A stretch of 35,224 bases of DNA from an uncultured Clostridia bacterium. GTDB lineage: Bacteria > Bacillota > Clostridia > Oscillospirales > Ruminococcaceae. The position numbers and the translations under genes were made by a program. Below the pieces are notes generated by a model, which was not told the DNA's origin, did not search any database, and worked only from the letters and a program-made list of their open reading frames with translations. How positions within the stretch are numbered: position 1 is the stretch's first letter; each line of letters begins with the position of its first letter. The stretch covers positions 1 through 35,224 of the forward strand of contig CAMOKN010000256.1 of the NCBI GenBank assembly GCA_946617595.1, written 5' to 3'. Below, in pieces: positions 7,563 to 16,588 of this stretch.

Positions 7563-9668
7563 TTATCTTTTTCCGTTTTTCTGTACACCGACAAGTATTG
7601 CTGTAGAACGAGCACCAATTGTTATCCCGGTCTGATCTTCCAGCCTCTTCGCGCTTTCCGGCTCTGCCGAAAAGCCATAAGCCTCAAACGCGAGTTTCCA
7701 TTCAAATCCATCGGGAATTACCGGCAGCTCATACCTGTGTTCTTCCCAATGTGCGTTGACTGCGATATAAATAAAGCAGTCCTTTTTAACACCGTATTTC
7801 ATACTGTCCTCCGCATACATATATGCAAGACACAGTCCCGAAGCCTGTTCATCTATATTCCATGCTTTTGTACCGTGGAACGAAAGCTCAGGGTATCCGG
7901 TACCGTTATTACTGTGGTCAAAAGAATTTGCCGAAAGTACCGGGTGTGATTTTCTGAACGCTATAAGTTTCCTTATATAATTATACAACTCTTTGTTTTT
8001 GTCAAGCATCGACCAGTCAAGCCATGATATCTCGTTATCCTGACAATAGGCGTTGTTATTGCCCCATTGAGTGTTTGCAAACTCATCGCCGGACAGCAGC
8101 ATCGGTATCCCCCTGCTTGTGAGCAATATCGTAAGCATATTCTTCATCTGACGGTATCTGAGCGCGTTTATCTCCGCGCTGTCGGTCTCGCCCTCACATC
8201 CGCAGTTCCAGCTGTCATTGTCATTGCAGCCGTCACGATTGTCTTCGCCGTTGGCTTCATTGTGCTTTTCATTGTAGGCGGTGAGGTCATAGAGCGTAAA
8301 TCCGTCGTGACAGGTCACAAAGTTTATCGAAGCTGCCGCACTTCTGCCGCCGTACATATCATTCGAGCCTCTTATTCGCCAATACAGCTCCGGTGCACAC
8401 TCCGCGCCGCCCTTGATGAATTTCCTCAGACAATCGCGGTATTTTCCGTTCCATTCAGACCAGCGTCCGAATGCCGGGAACGAACCTACCTGATAAAGTC
8501 CGCCTGCGTCCCAGGCTTCAGCAATAAGTATGCTTTTTCCAAGCACCGCGTCGTTTGCTATACTGTCCAACAGCGGCGGATCTATCATCGGTGCGCCGTT
8601 CTCATCGCGGGACAGTATGGACGCAAGATCAAATCTGAATCCGTCAACATGATATGCCGACACCCAATAGCGCAGACAGTCAAGCACCACATTTCTTACC
8701 ACGGGATTGTTACAGTTCATCGTGTTCCCGCAGCCGCTGAAATTATAGTAATAACCGTCCGGCGTGAGCAGATAGTAAGTTCGGTTGTCGATTCCTCGGT
8801 AGGATATGGACGGTCCGTTCTCGTTGCCCTCGGCAGTATGATTGAAGACAACGTCGAGTATTACCTCGATCCCCTCCCGATGCAGCTTTCGTATCATGCT
8901 TTTAAGCTCGTCAGCTTCCATTCCGAAAGAAGCTGTGGCCGCATATCCCGCTTTCGGAGCAAAGAAATCGACGGTCGAATATCCCCAATAGTTGTATAGC
9001 TTTCTGTCGTTCACCTCGCGTGAGTTTTCAAATTCATCAAACTCAAATATCGGCATAAGCTCGATGCAATTCACCCCAAGCTCTTTCAGATACGGTATTT
9101 TTTCGGTAATGCCAGCATATGTCCCACGGAACCTTACGCCGCTGCTTTCATGTTCGGTGAACGAACGGACATGCATTTCGTATATAATAAGCTCGTTCTG
9201 CGGAATTTCAAGGGGCTTGTCGCCCTCCCAATTGAAATCATCACGCACGAACTGCCCCCGGTGCTGAAACTGCTTCGACCAATCGGGTTCCCTGCCCCAT
9301 ACGGTCCTGCCCGATACGGATTTTGCGTAGGGGTCGAGCAATACATTGTTCTTGTCAAAGCGCAATCCCTTTTCCGGAGCGAACTCACCGTCAAAACGAT
9401 AACCGTATTCGGTCAATTCAAGCTGAATGCCGAAAACCATCATCGTATAGACATTCCCTATGCGAAACTCCTCCGGAAAAGGTATTTCGATAAAAGGTTC
9501 GTCCTGTCCGTGATGATACAGGACGAGGGTACAGCTTTTGGCTTCCTTTGAGAAAACACTGAAATTAACTCCGCCGTCCGTGACCGTTGCGCCGAACGGG
9601 AATACTCGTCCGATGCAGTATTCAAGGTCACCTATTTTATTTGTGGGGAATGTATCTATAAGTTTCAT
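7563..9668 (-). CDS. glgX: Glycogen-debranching enzyme / isoamylase-type glycosidase
   Basis: This GH13 enzyme hydrolyses alpha-1,6 branches of glycogen-like glucans. An N-terminal CBM48 (about residues 1-130) precedes the TIM barrel with the conserved regions DVVFNHTAEG, DGFRFDLASIL (catalytic Asp), LIAEAWDAGG (catalytic Glu) and NFVTCHDGFTL (transition-state Asp), and YWGYSTVDFFAPKAGY. At 701 residues it has the usual GlgX/TreX length. The start is ATG 9668: AAAGGAG lies six bases upstream, whereas the longer frame from 9698 has no such site. It follows the membrane acyltransferase after a 26-base gap. A damaged second copy of its tail lies at 5191-5425. In this context it could release glucan for sugar-nucleotide synthesis or simply act in glycogen metabolism. 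Confidence 0.92.
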   Translation of the reverse strand: MKLIDTFPTNKIGDLEYCIGRVFPFGATVTDGGVNFSVFSKEAKSCTLVLYHHGQDEPFIEIPFPEEFRIGNVYTMMVFGIQLELTEYGYRFDGEFAPEKGLRFDKNNVLLDPYAKSVSGRTVWGREPDWSKQFQHRGQFVRDDFNWEGDKPLEIPQNELIIYEMHVRSFTEHESSGVRFRGTYAGITEKIPYLKELGVNCIELMPIFEFDEFENSREVNDRKLYNYWGYSTVDFFAPKAGYAATASFGMEADELKSMIRKLHREGIEVILDVVFNHTAEGNENGPSISYRGIDNRTYYLLTPDGYYYNFSGCGNTMNCNNPVVRNVVLDCLRYWVSAYHVDGFRFDLASILSRDENGAPMIDPPLLDSIANDAVLGKSILIAEAWDAGGLYQVGSFPAFGRWSEWNGKYRDCLRKFIKGGAECAPELYWRIRGSNDMYGGRSAAASINFVTCHDGFTLYDLTAYNEKHNEANGEDNRDGCNDNDSWNCGCEGETDSAEINALRYRQMKNMLTILLTSRGIPMLLSGDEFANTQWGNNNAYCQDNEISWLDWSMLDKNKELYNYIRKLIAFRKSHPVLSANSFDHSNNGTGYPELSFHGTKAWNIDEQASGLCLAYMYAEDSMKYGVKKDCFIYIAVNAHWEEHRYELPVIPDGFEWKLAFEAYGFSAEPESAKRLEDQTGITIGARSTAILVGVQKNGKR

Positions 9669-9694
9669 GTACCACTCCTTTCCCGGTTTATTCC

Positions 9695-10777
9695 TCATGC
9701 AGTCTGTTTAGTCTTTTTCCTGTTTCCGAGCAGTTTCATAACGACATGAGTTATCAACAGACATAAGATATAAGTAACAAAACCATATATCAGTTCGACA
9801 GCAAAGGAACCGTAGCCTTCTGAGTTTGCAAAAAATCCGAAATTCTTCTCCACAATAAGGAGTATCACCCACTGGATAAAAATCGCGTGTGCAAGATAGA
9901 CCCAATATGTCAGACCTGAGATATAACCCGCGTCAAAACGGATATTAAGATAAGCAAAGCCCTTGAATAAAAATAATGCCGCGATCTGATTAAGCAGATT
10001 ATACGGTTCGCCCACAGCGAATATGATATCTGAAAAAGGAATGCCTATCCTTTGTCCGAATAAGCTTCCCAACATAGCCCCCGCCATTATCACAAAGGCG
10101 ATCAGGAAATTGAGTGCCGCTTTTCCGTTGCTTCTTTTTGTATCTACCTTTCTGTAGAGAACATATCCCATCATAAACAGACCGACATAAGCCATGACAT
10201 GACCGATACTCCATTTTATGGGATATATCTCGCTCTGTGAGCTTATGAGTCCCCATATAAATATTGCAACGGATATTGCCATAAACCCCTTCTCTCCGAA
10301 CATTTCCTTTGATTTTGCAATAAACGGAGCAAGGATATACAGTCCTATAAGAACGAACATATACCACAGATGATCCGATGCTATGCCGCGCAGTGATTTC
10401 AGAAAACTGTTGAGCAGTTGTTCACCGAACAAATCCCATGATGAGCCATTGTATATTATCGGGTAGATCGGATTCAATATCAAATGAAGTACAGTGAATA
10501 TAAGCGTTGGAATACCAAGCTTTTTCCACGTTTTCTTATAAAACTCCTTTGGCTGCATAGTCGAACTGCGGCCTATAAGAAAAGCTCCGGAAGTCATAAA
10601 GAATACGCCCATTACAGACTTTCCGATTATTGCCAGACCAATGTTCGGAAGTATCAGCTCCACACTTAGCTTTTCAGGAAAAAAAGCTATCAAGACACCA
10701 TAAATATGTACTGTTACAACAATGTACATCACTAAAACACGGCTGAGATCCAAGCCCTTGTTTCTGTTTGCCGGCAT
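9695..10777 (-). CDS. Acyltransferase family 3 membrane protein
   Basis: This 360-residue protein has about ten hydrophobic segments. It opens with NKGLDLSRVLVMYIVVTVHI, the N-terminal block of family-3 acyltransferases (OatA/NolL/WecH type) with the first-helix histidine, and MTSGAFLIGR matches the next conserved region. Such enzymes move acetyl, succinyl or other acyl groups onto extracytoplasmic or exported sugars and lipids. The start has AAGGAGG six bases upstream. It lies 20 bases after the kinase gene and just before the debranching enzyme. In this cluster it is a likely late tailoring step on the exported product; the acyl donor and target are not visible. Confidence 0.87.
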   Translation of the reverse strand: MPANRNKGLDLSRVLVMYIVVTVHIYGVLIAFFPEKLSVELILPNIGLAIIGKSVMGVFFMTSGAFLIGRSSTMQPKEFYKKTWKKLGIPTLIFTVLHLILNPIYPIIYNGSSWDLFGEQLLNSFLKSLRGIASDHLWYMFVLIGLYILAPFIAKSKEMFGEKGFMAISVAIFIWGLISSQSEIYPIKWSIGHVMAYVGLFMMGYVLYRKVDTKRSNGKAALNFLIAFVIMAGAMLGSLFGQRIGIPFSDIIFAVGEPYNLLNQIAALFLFKGFAYLNIRFDAGYISGLTYWVYLAHAIFIQWVILLIVEKNFGFFANSEGYGSFAVELIYGFVTYILCLLITHVVMKLLGNRKKTKQTA

Positions 10778-10796
10778 ATAAAACCTCCTTATGGGC

Positions 10797-11672
10797 TTAT
10801 AACCTGATTTCCGGGAAGAAAAGAAGTTTCACTGTATGGATGCCATCATCCGGCATTTGACCACCCTTAAGAAGCCCAAGCATAAATCTTATCACAGCGA
10901 GAGAATGTATACGGCGGTAGGCTATCTCTCTTTCAGTCTCAGAAAGATCACTGTAATAGTATTTCTTTAATCCTTCCCAAAAGAACAGAGAGGCACTGAA
11001 TTCCATTTTAGTTCTTTCCTTTGCGATCTGATCAATATTCGGTATGGGAAGTACATTATGTACTTCCAGAACCGCAGAGGCTTCGCTCACAATATCATAA
11101 AGCGGATTACCGACTGCACAGTCGCCCATATCTATAAGTCTGATGCCGTTTTTGGTTTCGATAACATTTGCAAGGTTAAAATCCCCATGTATAAATGTAC
11201 TGCTGTCAGGTAAAGAATCAAGAAATGTCAGTATCCTGTCATGCTCTTCTGTTGTGAACACATTATTACGATAAGAAGTTTCCAGTCTGTCATCAAGCAT
11301 AGCCCTTGCCGAAGGGAAATGTGTTCTGTCCATTTTTATGGTATGACACTTTTTCATGATCTGGCAGTGCTTGCGAAGACATTCCTCCGCAGCCGCAGTA
11401 TTATTGGATCTGACGGCGTCAAGAAAAACATCATTGAGAACTGTGCCTTTGATGTACTCATATACAATTCCCTTTCTCCCGTCGATGTCGAGAAGCTCAC
11501 CATACACTTGTGCTGTCGGGATACCGGCTTCATAAGCGAGCCTTGCGGTTTTGTACTCTCGTTCAGCTTCCTGTACCGGAACTTCAGCGAAAAAAAGTTT
11601 AAGTATCTTGTCATCTTCTATCTGGTAAACTTCCGCCGCATTTCCTTTTGCTATCATTTTATCAAGTTTCAT
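10797..11672 (-). CDS. Aminoglycoside/choline-kinase-fold phosphotransferase (TIGR02172-like)
   Basis: This 291-residue protein has the APH fold. It shows an N-terminal lobe with NAAEVYQIEDDKILKLFF (nucleotide loop and lysine), the hinge VYEYIKG, the catalytic loop FIHGDFNLANVI (Asp and Asn) and the metal-binding IRLIDMGDCAVGNPLYD. It resembles the TIGR02172 group, paralogous in Fibrobacter and common in Clostridia. Members phosphorylate small molecules; the substrate of this group is unknown, and resistance should not be assumed. The start is backed by GGAGA seven bases upstream. It comes 26 bases after the ABC exporter genes, so it may act on the exported compound or a precursor. Confidence 0.85.
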   Translation of the reverse strand: MKLDKMIAKGNAAEVYQIEDDKILKLFFAEVPVQEAEREYKTARLAYEAGIPTAQVYGELLDIDGRKGIVYEYIKGTVLNDVFLDAVRSNNTAAAEECLRKHCQIMKKCHTIKMDRTHFPSARAMLDDRLETSYRNNVFTTEEHDRILTFLDSLPDSSTFIHGDFNLANVIETKNGIRLIDMGDCAVGNPLYDIVSEASAVLEVHNVLPIPNIDQIAKERTKMEFSASLFFWEGLKKYYYSDLSETEREIAYRRIHSLAVIRFMLGLLKGGQMPDDGIHTVKLLFFPEIRL

Positions 11673-11697
11673 ATACGATTCTCCATTTTGTTACATT

Positions 11698-13437
11698 TTA
11701 AGCATTTGCAAATTGACTGTTGTATAGTTCAGCATACAGACCTTTTTTTTCAAGCAGCTCATCGTGTGTACCTATCTCTACGACATCACCGTCTTTCATA
11801 ACGAATATCTGATCGGCATTTTTTATCGTCGAGAGTCTATGAGCAATAACAAACGATGTTCTTCCTTCTGTAAGCCTGTCAAGAGCGTTCTGAATAAGCT
11901 TTTCCGTCCTTGTGTCCACCGAGCTTGTAGCTTCGTCAAGAATAAGAACGGGAGCATTCTTAGCCATAGCCCGCCCAATTGTGATAAGCTGTTTCTGACC
12001 GGCGGATATCGCGGAACTTTCCGATATAACTGTATCGATTCCATTTGGAAGAGTATCGACAAAATGACGAAGCCCTATATCCGATATGATCTCATTAAGC
12101 CTGTCTTCACTGACCCCAGGAGTTGAATATACTATGTTTTCACGAATAGTTCCTTCAAATGTCCATGTATCCTGCAATACCATACCGAGCATACTGTGCA
12201 GACTTTCATTGGTATAGTCCGAAACAGGCACTCCGTCAAGCAATATGCTTCCGCTTTCTGACTGATAAAACCTCATCAGCAGATTTACCATGGTACTTTT
12301 GCCGGCACCTGTCGGTCCGACAATAGCTACCTTCTGTCCTGCCTTTACATCGGCACAAAGATCCTTGAGTATGATCTGATCGGGAAGGTAACCGAATCTT
12401 ACATGATCGAATACCACATCACCCTTAACGTTATCCTTACTTACAGCATTTTCCTTATCCGCTTCCTCCGGTTCGTTCATTATTTCCTCGATACGCTCTG
12501 TTGCCGCAAATGCCGGCTGCAGTGCGGCACTTGCGTTTGCAAGGTTTTTGAGAGGATTTGTTACCTGATTGGAGTAAAGAATAAATACAAGCAGATCGCC
12601 TAAAGTTGTATTGCCTATATTGTTGAGTATAAGTATTGTTCCCGTTATTGCTACAATAATATACCCCATATTGCTGACGGTTGACATGACAGGCATTGTT
12701 ATCGACTGGAAAAATGAAGCTTTCCATCCTGTTTCACTCAGGTCATGGTTGGTCTTTCTGAAATGGTCGATAACGTCCTGTTCACAGTTGAACGCCTTTA
12801 TTACGAGATGCCCCCCGAAGGACTCATAAACTTCTGAGTTTACCGCACCCATGAGCACCTGCTGCTTCAAAGCGAAGGGCTTGGACTTTTTTGCAATCAG
12901 CATAGTGATCCCCAAACCGATCAATGAGTTCAGGATCGTTACACCAGACAGTATCAGATTCGTTTTCAGCATCATAAATATGCATACTACAAGTGTAGTC
13001 GCTGCTGTAGTGATTGATGCAAGATTGTTGGACATTGCTGTGGCGACGGCATCCACATCATTTGTAACCCGACTCTGAAGATCACCCGCAGGTCTTGTAA
13101 TGAAAAAGCTGATAGGCAATCTGTCAAGCTTTTCATTGATTTTTCTTTTCATATCACGAGCCATTTTCTGTGATGAAGTTGACAAAATAACGCTCTGAAT
13201 GCTTTCCATCAGAAAACTCGCAAGAATGAAAGCCCCTGCGAAGATCGCCGATTCGGCAATAACTCCGAAATCGTAAATTCCGCCGATATTGGCTTCGAGA
13301 TAATCCATTATACTACGGATATTGTCCGGAGCCATCATTTTCAGGACTGCTCCCATGAAAGCTATGATAATACCAACGATAAATGAGGTTTTGAACGGAG
13401 CCGCATATCCGGCAATAGCAAGTAAATTCTTTTTCAT
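11698..13437 (-). CDS. ABC exporter half-transporter, catalytically competent subunit
   Basis: This 579-residue half-transporter has an N-terminal six-helix membrane domain (about residues 1-310) and a C-terminal ATPase. The ATPase has Walker A GPTGAGKST, a variant signature ISAGQKQL, Walker B VLILDEATSSVD with the catalytic glutamate, and the switch histidine in FVIAHRLST. Its ATG overlaps the stop of the preceding ABC gene (ATGA), with GGAGG inside that gene as ribosome site. The two would form a heterodimeric exporter; this one carries the complete set of catalytic residues. It sits in the middle of the biosynthetic run and probably exports the product, though multidrug export is the alternative. 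Confidence 0.93.
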   Translation of the reverse strand: MKKNLLAIAGYAAPFKTSFIVGIIIAFMGAVLKMMAPDNIRSIMDYLEANIGGIYDFGVIAESAIFAGAFILASFLMESIQSVILSTSSQKMARDMKRKINEKLDRLPISFFITRPAGDLQSRVTNDVDAVATAMSNNLASITTAATTLVVCIFMMLKTNLILSGVTILNSLIGLGITMLIAKKSKPFALKQQVLMGAVNSEVYESFGGHLVIKAFNCEQDVIDHFRKTNHDLSETGWKASFFQSITMPVMSTVSNMGYIIVAITGTILILNNIGNTTLGDLLVFILYSNQVTNPLKNLANASAALQPAFAATERIEEIMNEPEEADKENAVSKDNVKGDVVFDHVRFGYLPDQIILKDLCADVKAGQKVAIVGPTGAGKSTMVNLLMRFYQSESGSILLDGVPVSDYTNESLHSMLGMVLQDTWTFEGTIRENIVYSTPGVSEDRLNEIISDIGLRHFVDTLPNGIDTVISESSAISAGQKQLITIGRAMAKNAPVLILDEATSSVDTRTEKLIQNALDRLTEGRTSFVIAHRLSTIKNADQIFVMKDGDVVEIGTHDELLEKKGLYAELYNSQFANA

Positions 13438-15197
13438 TTCCGTGCAGCCTCCTGTTCCGATAGCTGAGACAGCGCTATCTCACGATAAACATCACACTTT
13501 TCAAGAAGCTCTTCATGCTTCCCGTTTCCAACTATGCGACCGTTCTCAAGCACAAGTATACGATCCGCACTTTTCACAGTTCCTATTCTTTGCGCTATAA
13601 GTATCACCGTGGCACCCTTTGAATGTTCACGCAGCCTCTCGCGAAGAATACGGTCTGTTTTGAAATCAAGGGCCGAGAATGAATCATCGAATATGAAGAT
13701 CTCAGGGTCACGGCAGATAGCGCGGGAGATCGTAAGTCTCTGACGCTGACCTCCGGAAAAATTCATTCCTCCGGCAAACACGGGCGACTGATACGCGCCC
13801 TCCTTCTGTTCGATGAACTCCTTTGCCTGACCTATTTCAGCGGCTTTCTTTATATCGTTCAGAGTTGCTGCCATTTTCCCGTTTTCACCATAATCTATGT
13901 TAGCGGCTATTGTTCCGGTGAACAGATAGCTTTTCTGCGGTACATATCCTATCATATTGCGAAGTTCTGCAACAGGATAGTCCCTTACGTCCACGCCGTT
14001 GACGAGTACACTTCCGCTCGTAGCGTCATAAAGTCTCGGAATCAAATTAATGAGAGTGGTCTTGCCCGAACCTGTTCCTCCTATTATTGCAAGCGTCTCG
14101 CCTTTCTTTACTTTAAAACTGATCTCTGACAGCGTATCACTGGCAGCACCTTCGTAACGGAAACCGATATTTCTGAACTCGACCGCCGTATCTGTTTCCG
14201 GAGCCTCTCCCGTAAATGTACCGTCCTTTATTTCCGTTTCGGTATCAAGTATCTCAGAAACTCTTTTCAAAGATGTTATCGCACGCGGCATCATCATAAA
14301 AATATTTACAAGAGTGATAAATGCAGTAACTATCATTATGGCATAGGAACTGAATGAAAGTATCATCGAAAGACGTTCGGGTCTGAGTTCAATTGGCGAA
14401 GAATCAACTATCTGCGCTCCTATGATAACCATAATGAGATTCAACAGATTCAGACAAAACACAAGTCCGGGGCTAAGAAAAGCCATTATACGGTTTACTC
14501 TTATATTCAGCGATGCCATTTCGTTATTAATCTCACTGAAACGTTTCTGATGAAATCCAGAAGCAAGAAATGCCTTTATGACCTGTATGCCGGAAATATG
14601 TTCTTTAGTCTCGCGGTTGATTCCGTCCGTCATAAGCTGGAGACGTATCGACATCGGTGTAGTTACGAAAATCACTACTACCATAAATGCAACTATCAGC
14701 AAAACAGCTATCAGTGTTGCAACGGTAAGGCTTACATCTGCGGCAGAGATCTTCTGGATTCCCCATATCGCAGTAACAGGTGCTTTTACCAGCACCTGCA
14801 ATCCTGTCACAATGAACAGTTGTATCATAAGAACATCACCGGTACATCTTGTAATAAGGCTTGAGGAGGAAAACCTTCCGACCTCACCCACGGAGAACTC
14901 CATAGTCCTTCTGAAAATATCCTCGCGCATACGCTCTGAAAAGGTCGATGCGATCTGGGAAATAAGATATGCCGCAACCACAGAGAGCAGCAGGCTTCCC
15001 ATAAGAAAAGCAAACATGACCCCACCAAGCTGTACAACGTCAGTGACCTGAACTCCGGGGGTCTGTACAAGCGTAGACACTTGTGATATCTTTTCGGGGA
15101 TCATCATTTCAAACCAGACCTGCAGAACTATACACACCGCCGAAACAGCAACAAATAACCATTCTTTTGCTCTTAAATATCTGAAAATCGTCTTCAT
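13434..15197 (-). CDS. ABC exporter half-transporter, degenerate-ATPase subunit
   Basis: This 587-residue half-transporter pairs with the next gene. The membrane domain is followed by an ATPase with Walker A GGTGSGKTT and canonical signature NFSGGQRQRL. The Walker B reads IFIFDDSFSALD, with aspartate where the catalytic glutamate should be, and the switch region reads ILIAQRIGT, with glutamine in place of histidine. Both changes are typical of the degenerate nucleotide site in heterodimeric exporters (BmrCD, TM287/288 type). Combined with the partner's intact residues, one ATP site should be active and one mainly structural. It is the first of the two genes, about 85 bases after the condensation-fold acyltransferase. 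Confidence 0.93.
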   Translation of the reverse strand: MKTIFRYLRAKEWLFVAVSAVCIVLQVWFEMMIPEKISQVSTLVQTPGVQVTDVVQLGGVMFAFLMGSLLLSVVAAYLISQIASTFSERMREDIFRRTMEFSVGEVGRFSSSSLITRCTGDVLMIQLFIVTGLQVLVKAPVTAIWGIQKISAADVSLTVATLIAVLLIVAFMVVVIFVTTPMSIRLQLMTDGINRETKEHISGIQVIKAFLASGFHQKRFSEINNEMASLNIRVNRIMAFLSPGLVFCLNLLNLIMVIIGAQIVDSSPIELRPERLSMILSFSSYAIMIVTAFITLVNIFMMMPRAITSLKRVSEILDTETEIKDGTFTGEAPETDTAVEFRNIGFRYEGAASDTLSEISFKVKKGETLAIIGGTGSGKTTLINLIPRLYDATSGSVLVNGVDVRDYPVAELRNMIGYVPQKSYLFTGTIAANIDYGENGKMAATLNDIKKAAEIGQAKEFIEQKEGAYQSPVFAGGMNFSGGQRQRLTISRAICRDPEIFIFDDSFSALDFKTDRILRERLREHSKGATVILIAQRIGTVKSADRILVLENGRIVGNGKHEELLEKCDVYREIALSQLSEQEAARK

Positions 15198-15280
15198 TTA
15201 ATCTGTATTCCACCATTTCTCTGTCATTAACAGAACCTTCTCAAGAACAGAAATTTTCACGGCTCTGTCCAGCGTAATAT

Positions 15281-16588
15281 CTATGCTTTTTTCAGCTTTT
15301 CAAGTATCATCAGATTTCCCTGCTCTATGCCGTGATCGAAAAGCTCAGCATCAAGACCAAATGCACGGAATTCATTTGCAATAGCATTTACAAGCTTATC
15401 GCTGTCAAATCTCTGAAGGACTTCTATCTGCATTCTGTCACCATAAGTAACGCCCAGAAGGCTGAATGCTCTTACAAGGGTACATACACTGTAGTTTTCA
15501 ACAAGTCCTGCGTATGCATCGGGAAGATCTATCTTTCCGGGATATGTGAGCGCGTAAGTCACGGGGCGGACAGAACCCAGCGGAGGCGGTGTCGCTCCGG
15601 CTTTCGCGGCTTCAAATATATCGCCTTTGTTCTCGAATGTCTCCACCGCCGCGACCTTGTTTGCGATTATGCGGCAGTAATTGTTTTTTGTCATCTGCGC
15701 TCTCATTATTGTTTTAAGCTCGGACGCGATCTCACCGATCGGCTTTTCGAGCATCTGAGCGCTAACGGGAAGAATAACACCGTCCGACATATTCACCAGC
15801 GTCGATGTTTCAAACTGTGTCCTCAGATTGACAGGAAGCATAGCGTTTATCGGCTTCCCTTCCGTATCATAAACCGAGGCTATCACTTTTGCGGCTATTG
15901 CGCCAAGAAGCGGTACAACCGAAACACCTATCTCCTTTGTTTTTGCAAGGAACTCTTTGACAGATATAGTGACATCAAACACACGAAACGCGTTTTCAGA
16001 CGGGTCATTGGTTTTCTCCGGTATAACGAAAGCTCCGGGATTATCATATTTCCATTCCGGCTCACATGAAGCATCGCCGAATGCACGGTATGGGTCAAAT
16101 GTATCCTGCCTGTCAAGATCGGGTATATCAGACCTATCGAGCCTTATACCGAGCTGCTCCGCGGTGCCTTTCTCTGTCGGTACGGTTCTGCCTGTCCCCT
16201 TCATATAGAAATACAGTGCCGTTCTGACAAAGGAAAATACACCTATTGCATCGGAGATACCGTGATATAACGATATCAACATTTTTCTTCCCTTGCAGAC
16301 GAACTCAAAAAGATAACCGTTTGTATCGTCTGTACCGAAGCAGATTATACGTTCTTCTTCAAATACCGGAGCAGGCGCACTGTTTTCCTCATACCAAAGG
16401 CGGTTTTCCTTTATTACGGGGCGCACCGAAAATTCCGGATACAATTCAAGCGCTCTGCTGACCGAATCCTTCATTACCCGAACGGAAATATCGGATGAAA
16501 AATCAATTCTAAAACGGATATCAAATATCCCGCCCTGACCCGATTGAGTATAATAGAAAAACTCGTTTGAAGCACCTACAAGTCTCAT
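15281..16588 (-). CDS. Condensation-fold acyltransferase (AATase/PapA-like), copy 1
   Basis: This 435-residue protein fits the condensation/acetyltransferase (CAT) fold: two lobes of about 200 residues, with ISLYHGISDAIGVFSFVRTA near residue 110 carrying the HxxxD active-site motif. The N-terminus (FDIRFRIDFSSDISVRVMKD) matches the usual first strand and helix. Family members pass acyl groups from CoA or a carrier protein to an alcohol or amine. A paralogue with the same length and plan lies at 25155-26462. The ATG overlaps the stop of the GT2 gene by 4 bp, with GGAGG eight to ten bases upstream. With the adenylating enzyme in the same run, it is a likely acyl-loading step. Acceptor and donor are unknown. 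Confidence 0.75.
   Translation of the reverse strand: MRLVGASNEFFYYTQSGQGGIFDIRFRIDFSSDISVRVMKDSVSRALELYPEFSVRPVIKENRLWYEENSAPAPVFEEERIICFGTDDTNGYLFEFVCKGRKMLISLYHGISDAIGVFSFVRTALYFYMKGTGRTVPTEKGTAEQLGIRLDRSDIPDLDRQDTFDPYRAFGDASCEPEWKYDNPGAFVIPEKTNDPSENAFRVFDVTISVKEFLAKTKEIGVSVVPLLGAIAAKVIASVYDTEGKPINAMLPVNLRTQFETSTLVNMSDGVILPVSAQMLEKPIGEIASELKTIMRAQMTKNNYCRIIANKVAAVETFENKGDIFEAAKAGATPPPLGSVRPVTYALTYPGKIDLPDAYAGLVENYSVCTLVRAFSLLGVTYGDRMQIEVLQRFDSDKLVNAIANEFRAFGLDAELFDHGIEQGNLMILEKLKKA

Noticed and set aside
8067-8999. Plus-strand 310-codon open frame
   Set aside because: It lies antisense to the debranching-enzyme barrel; composition is low in structure and no motif is present.
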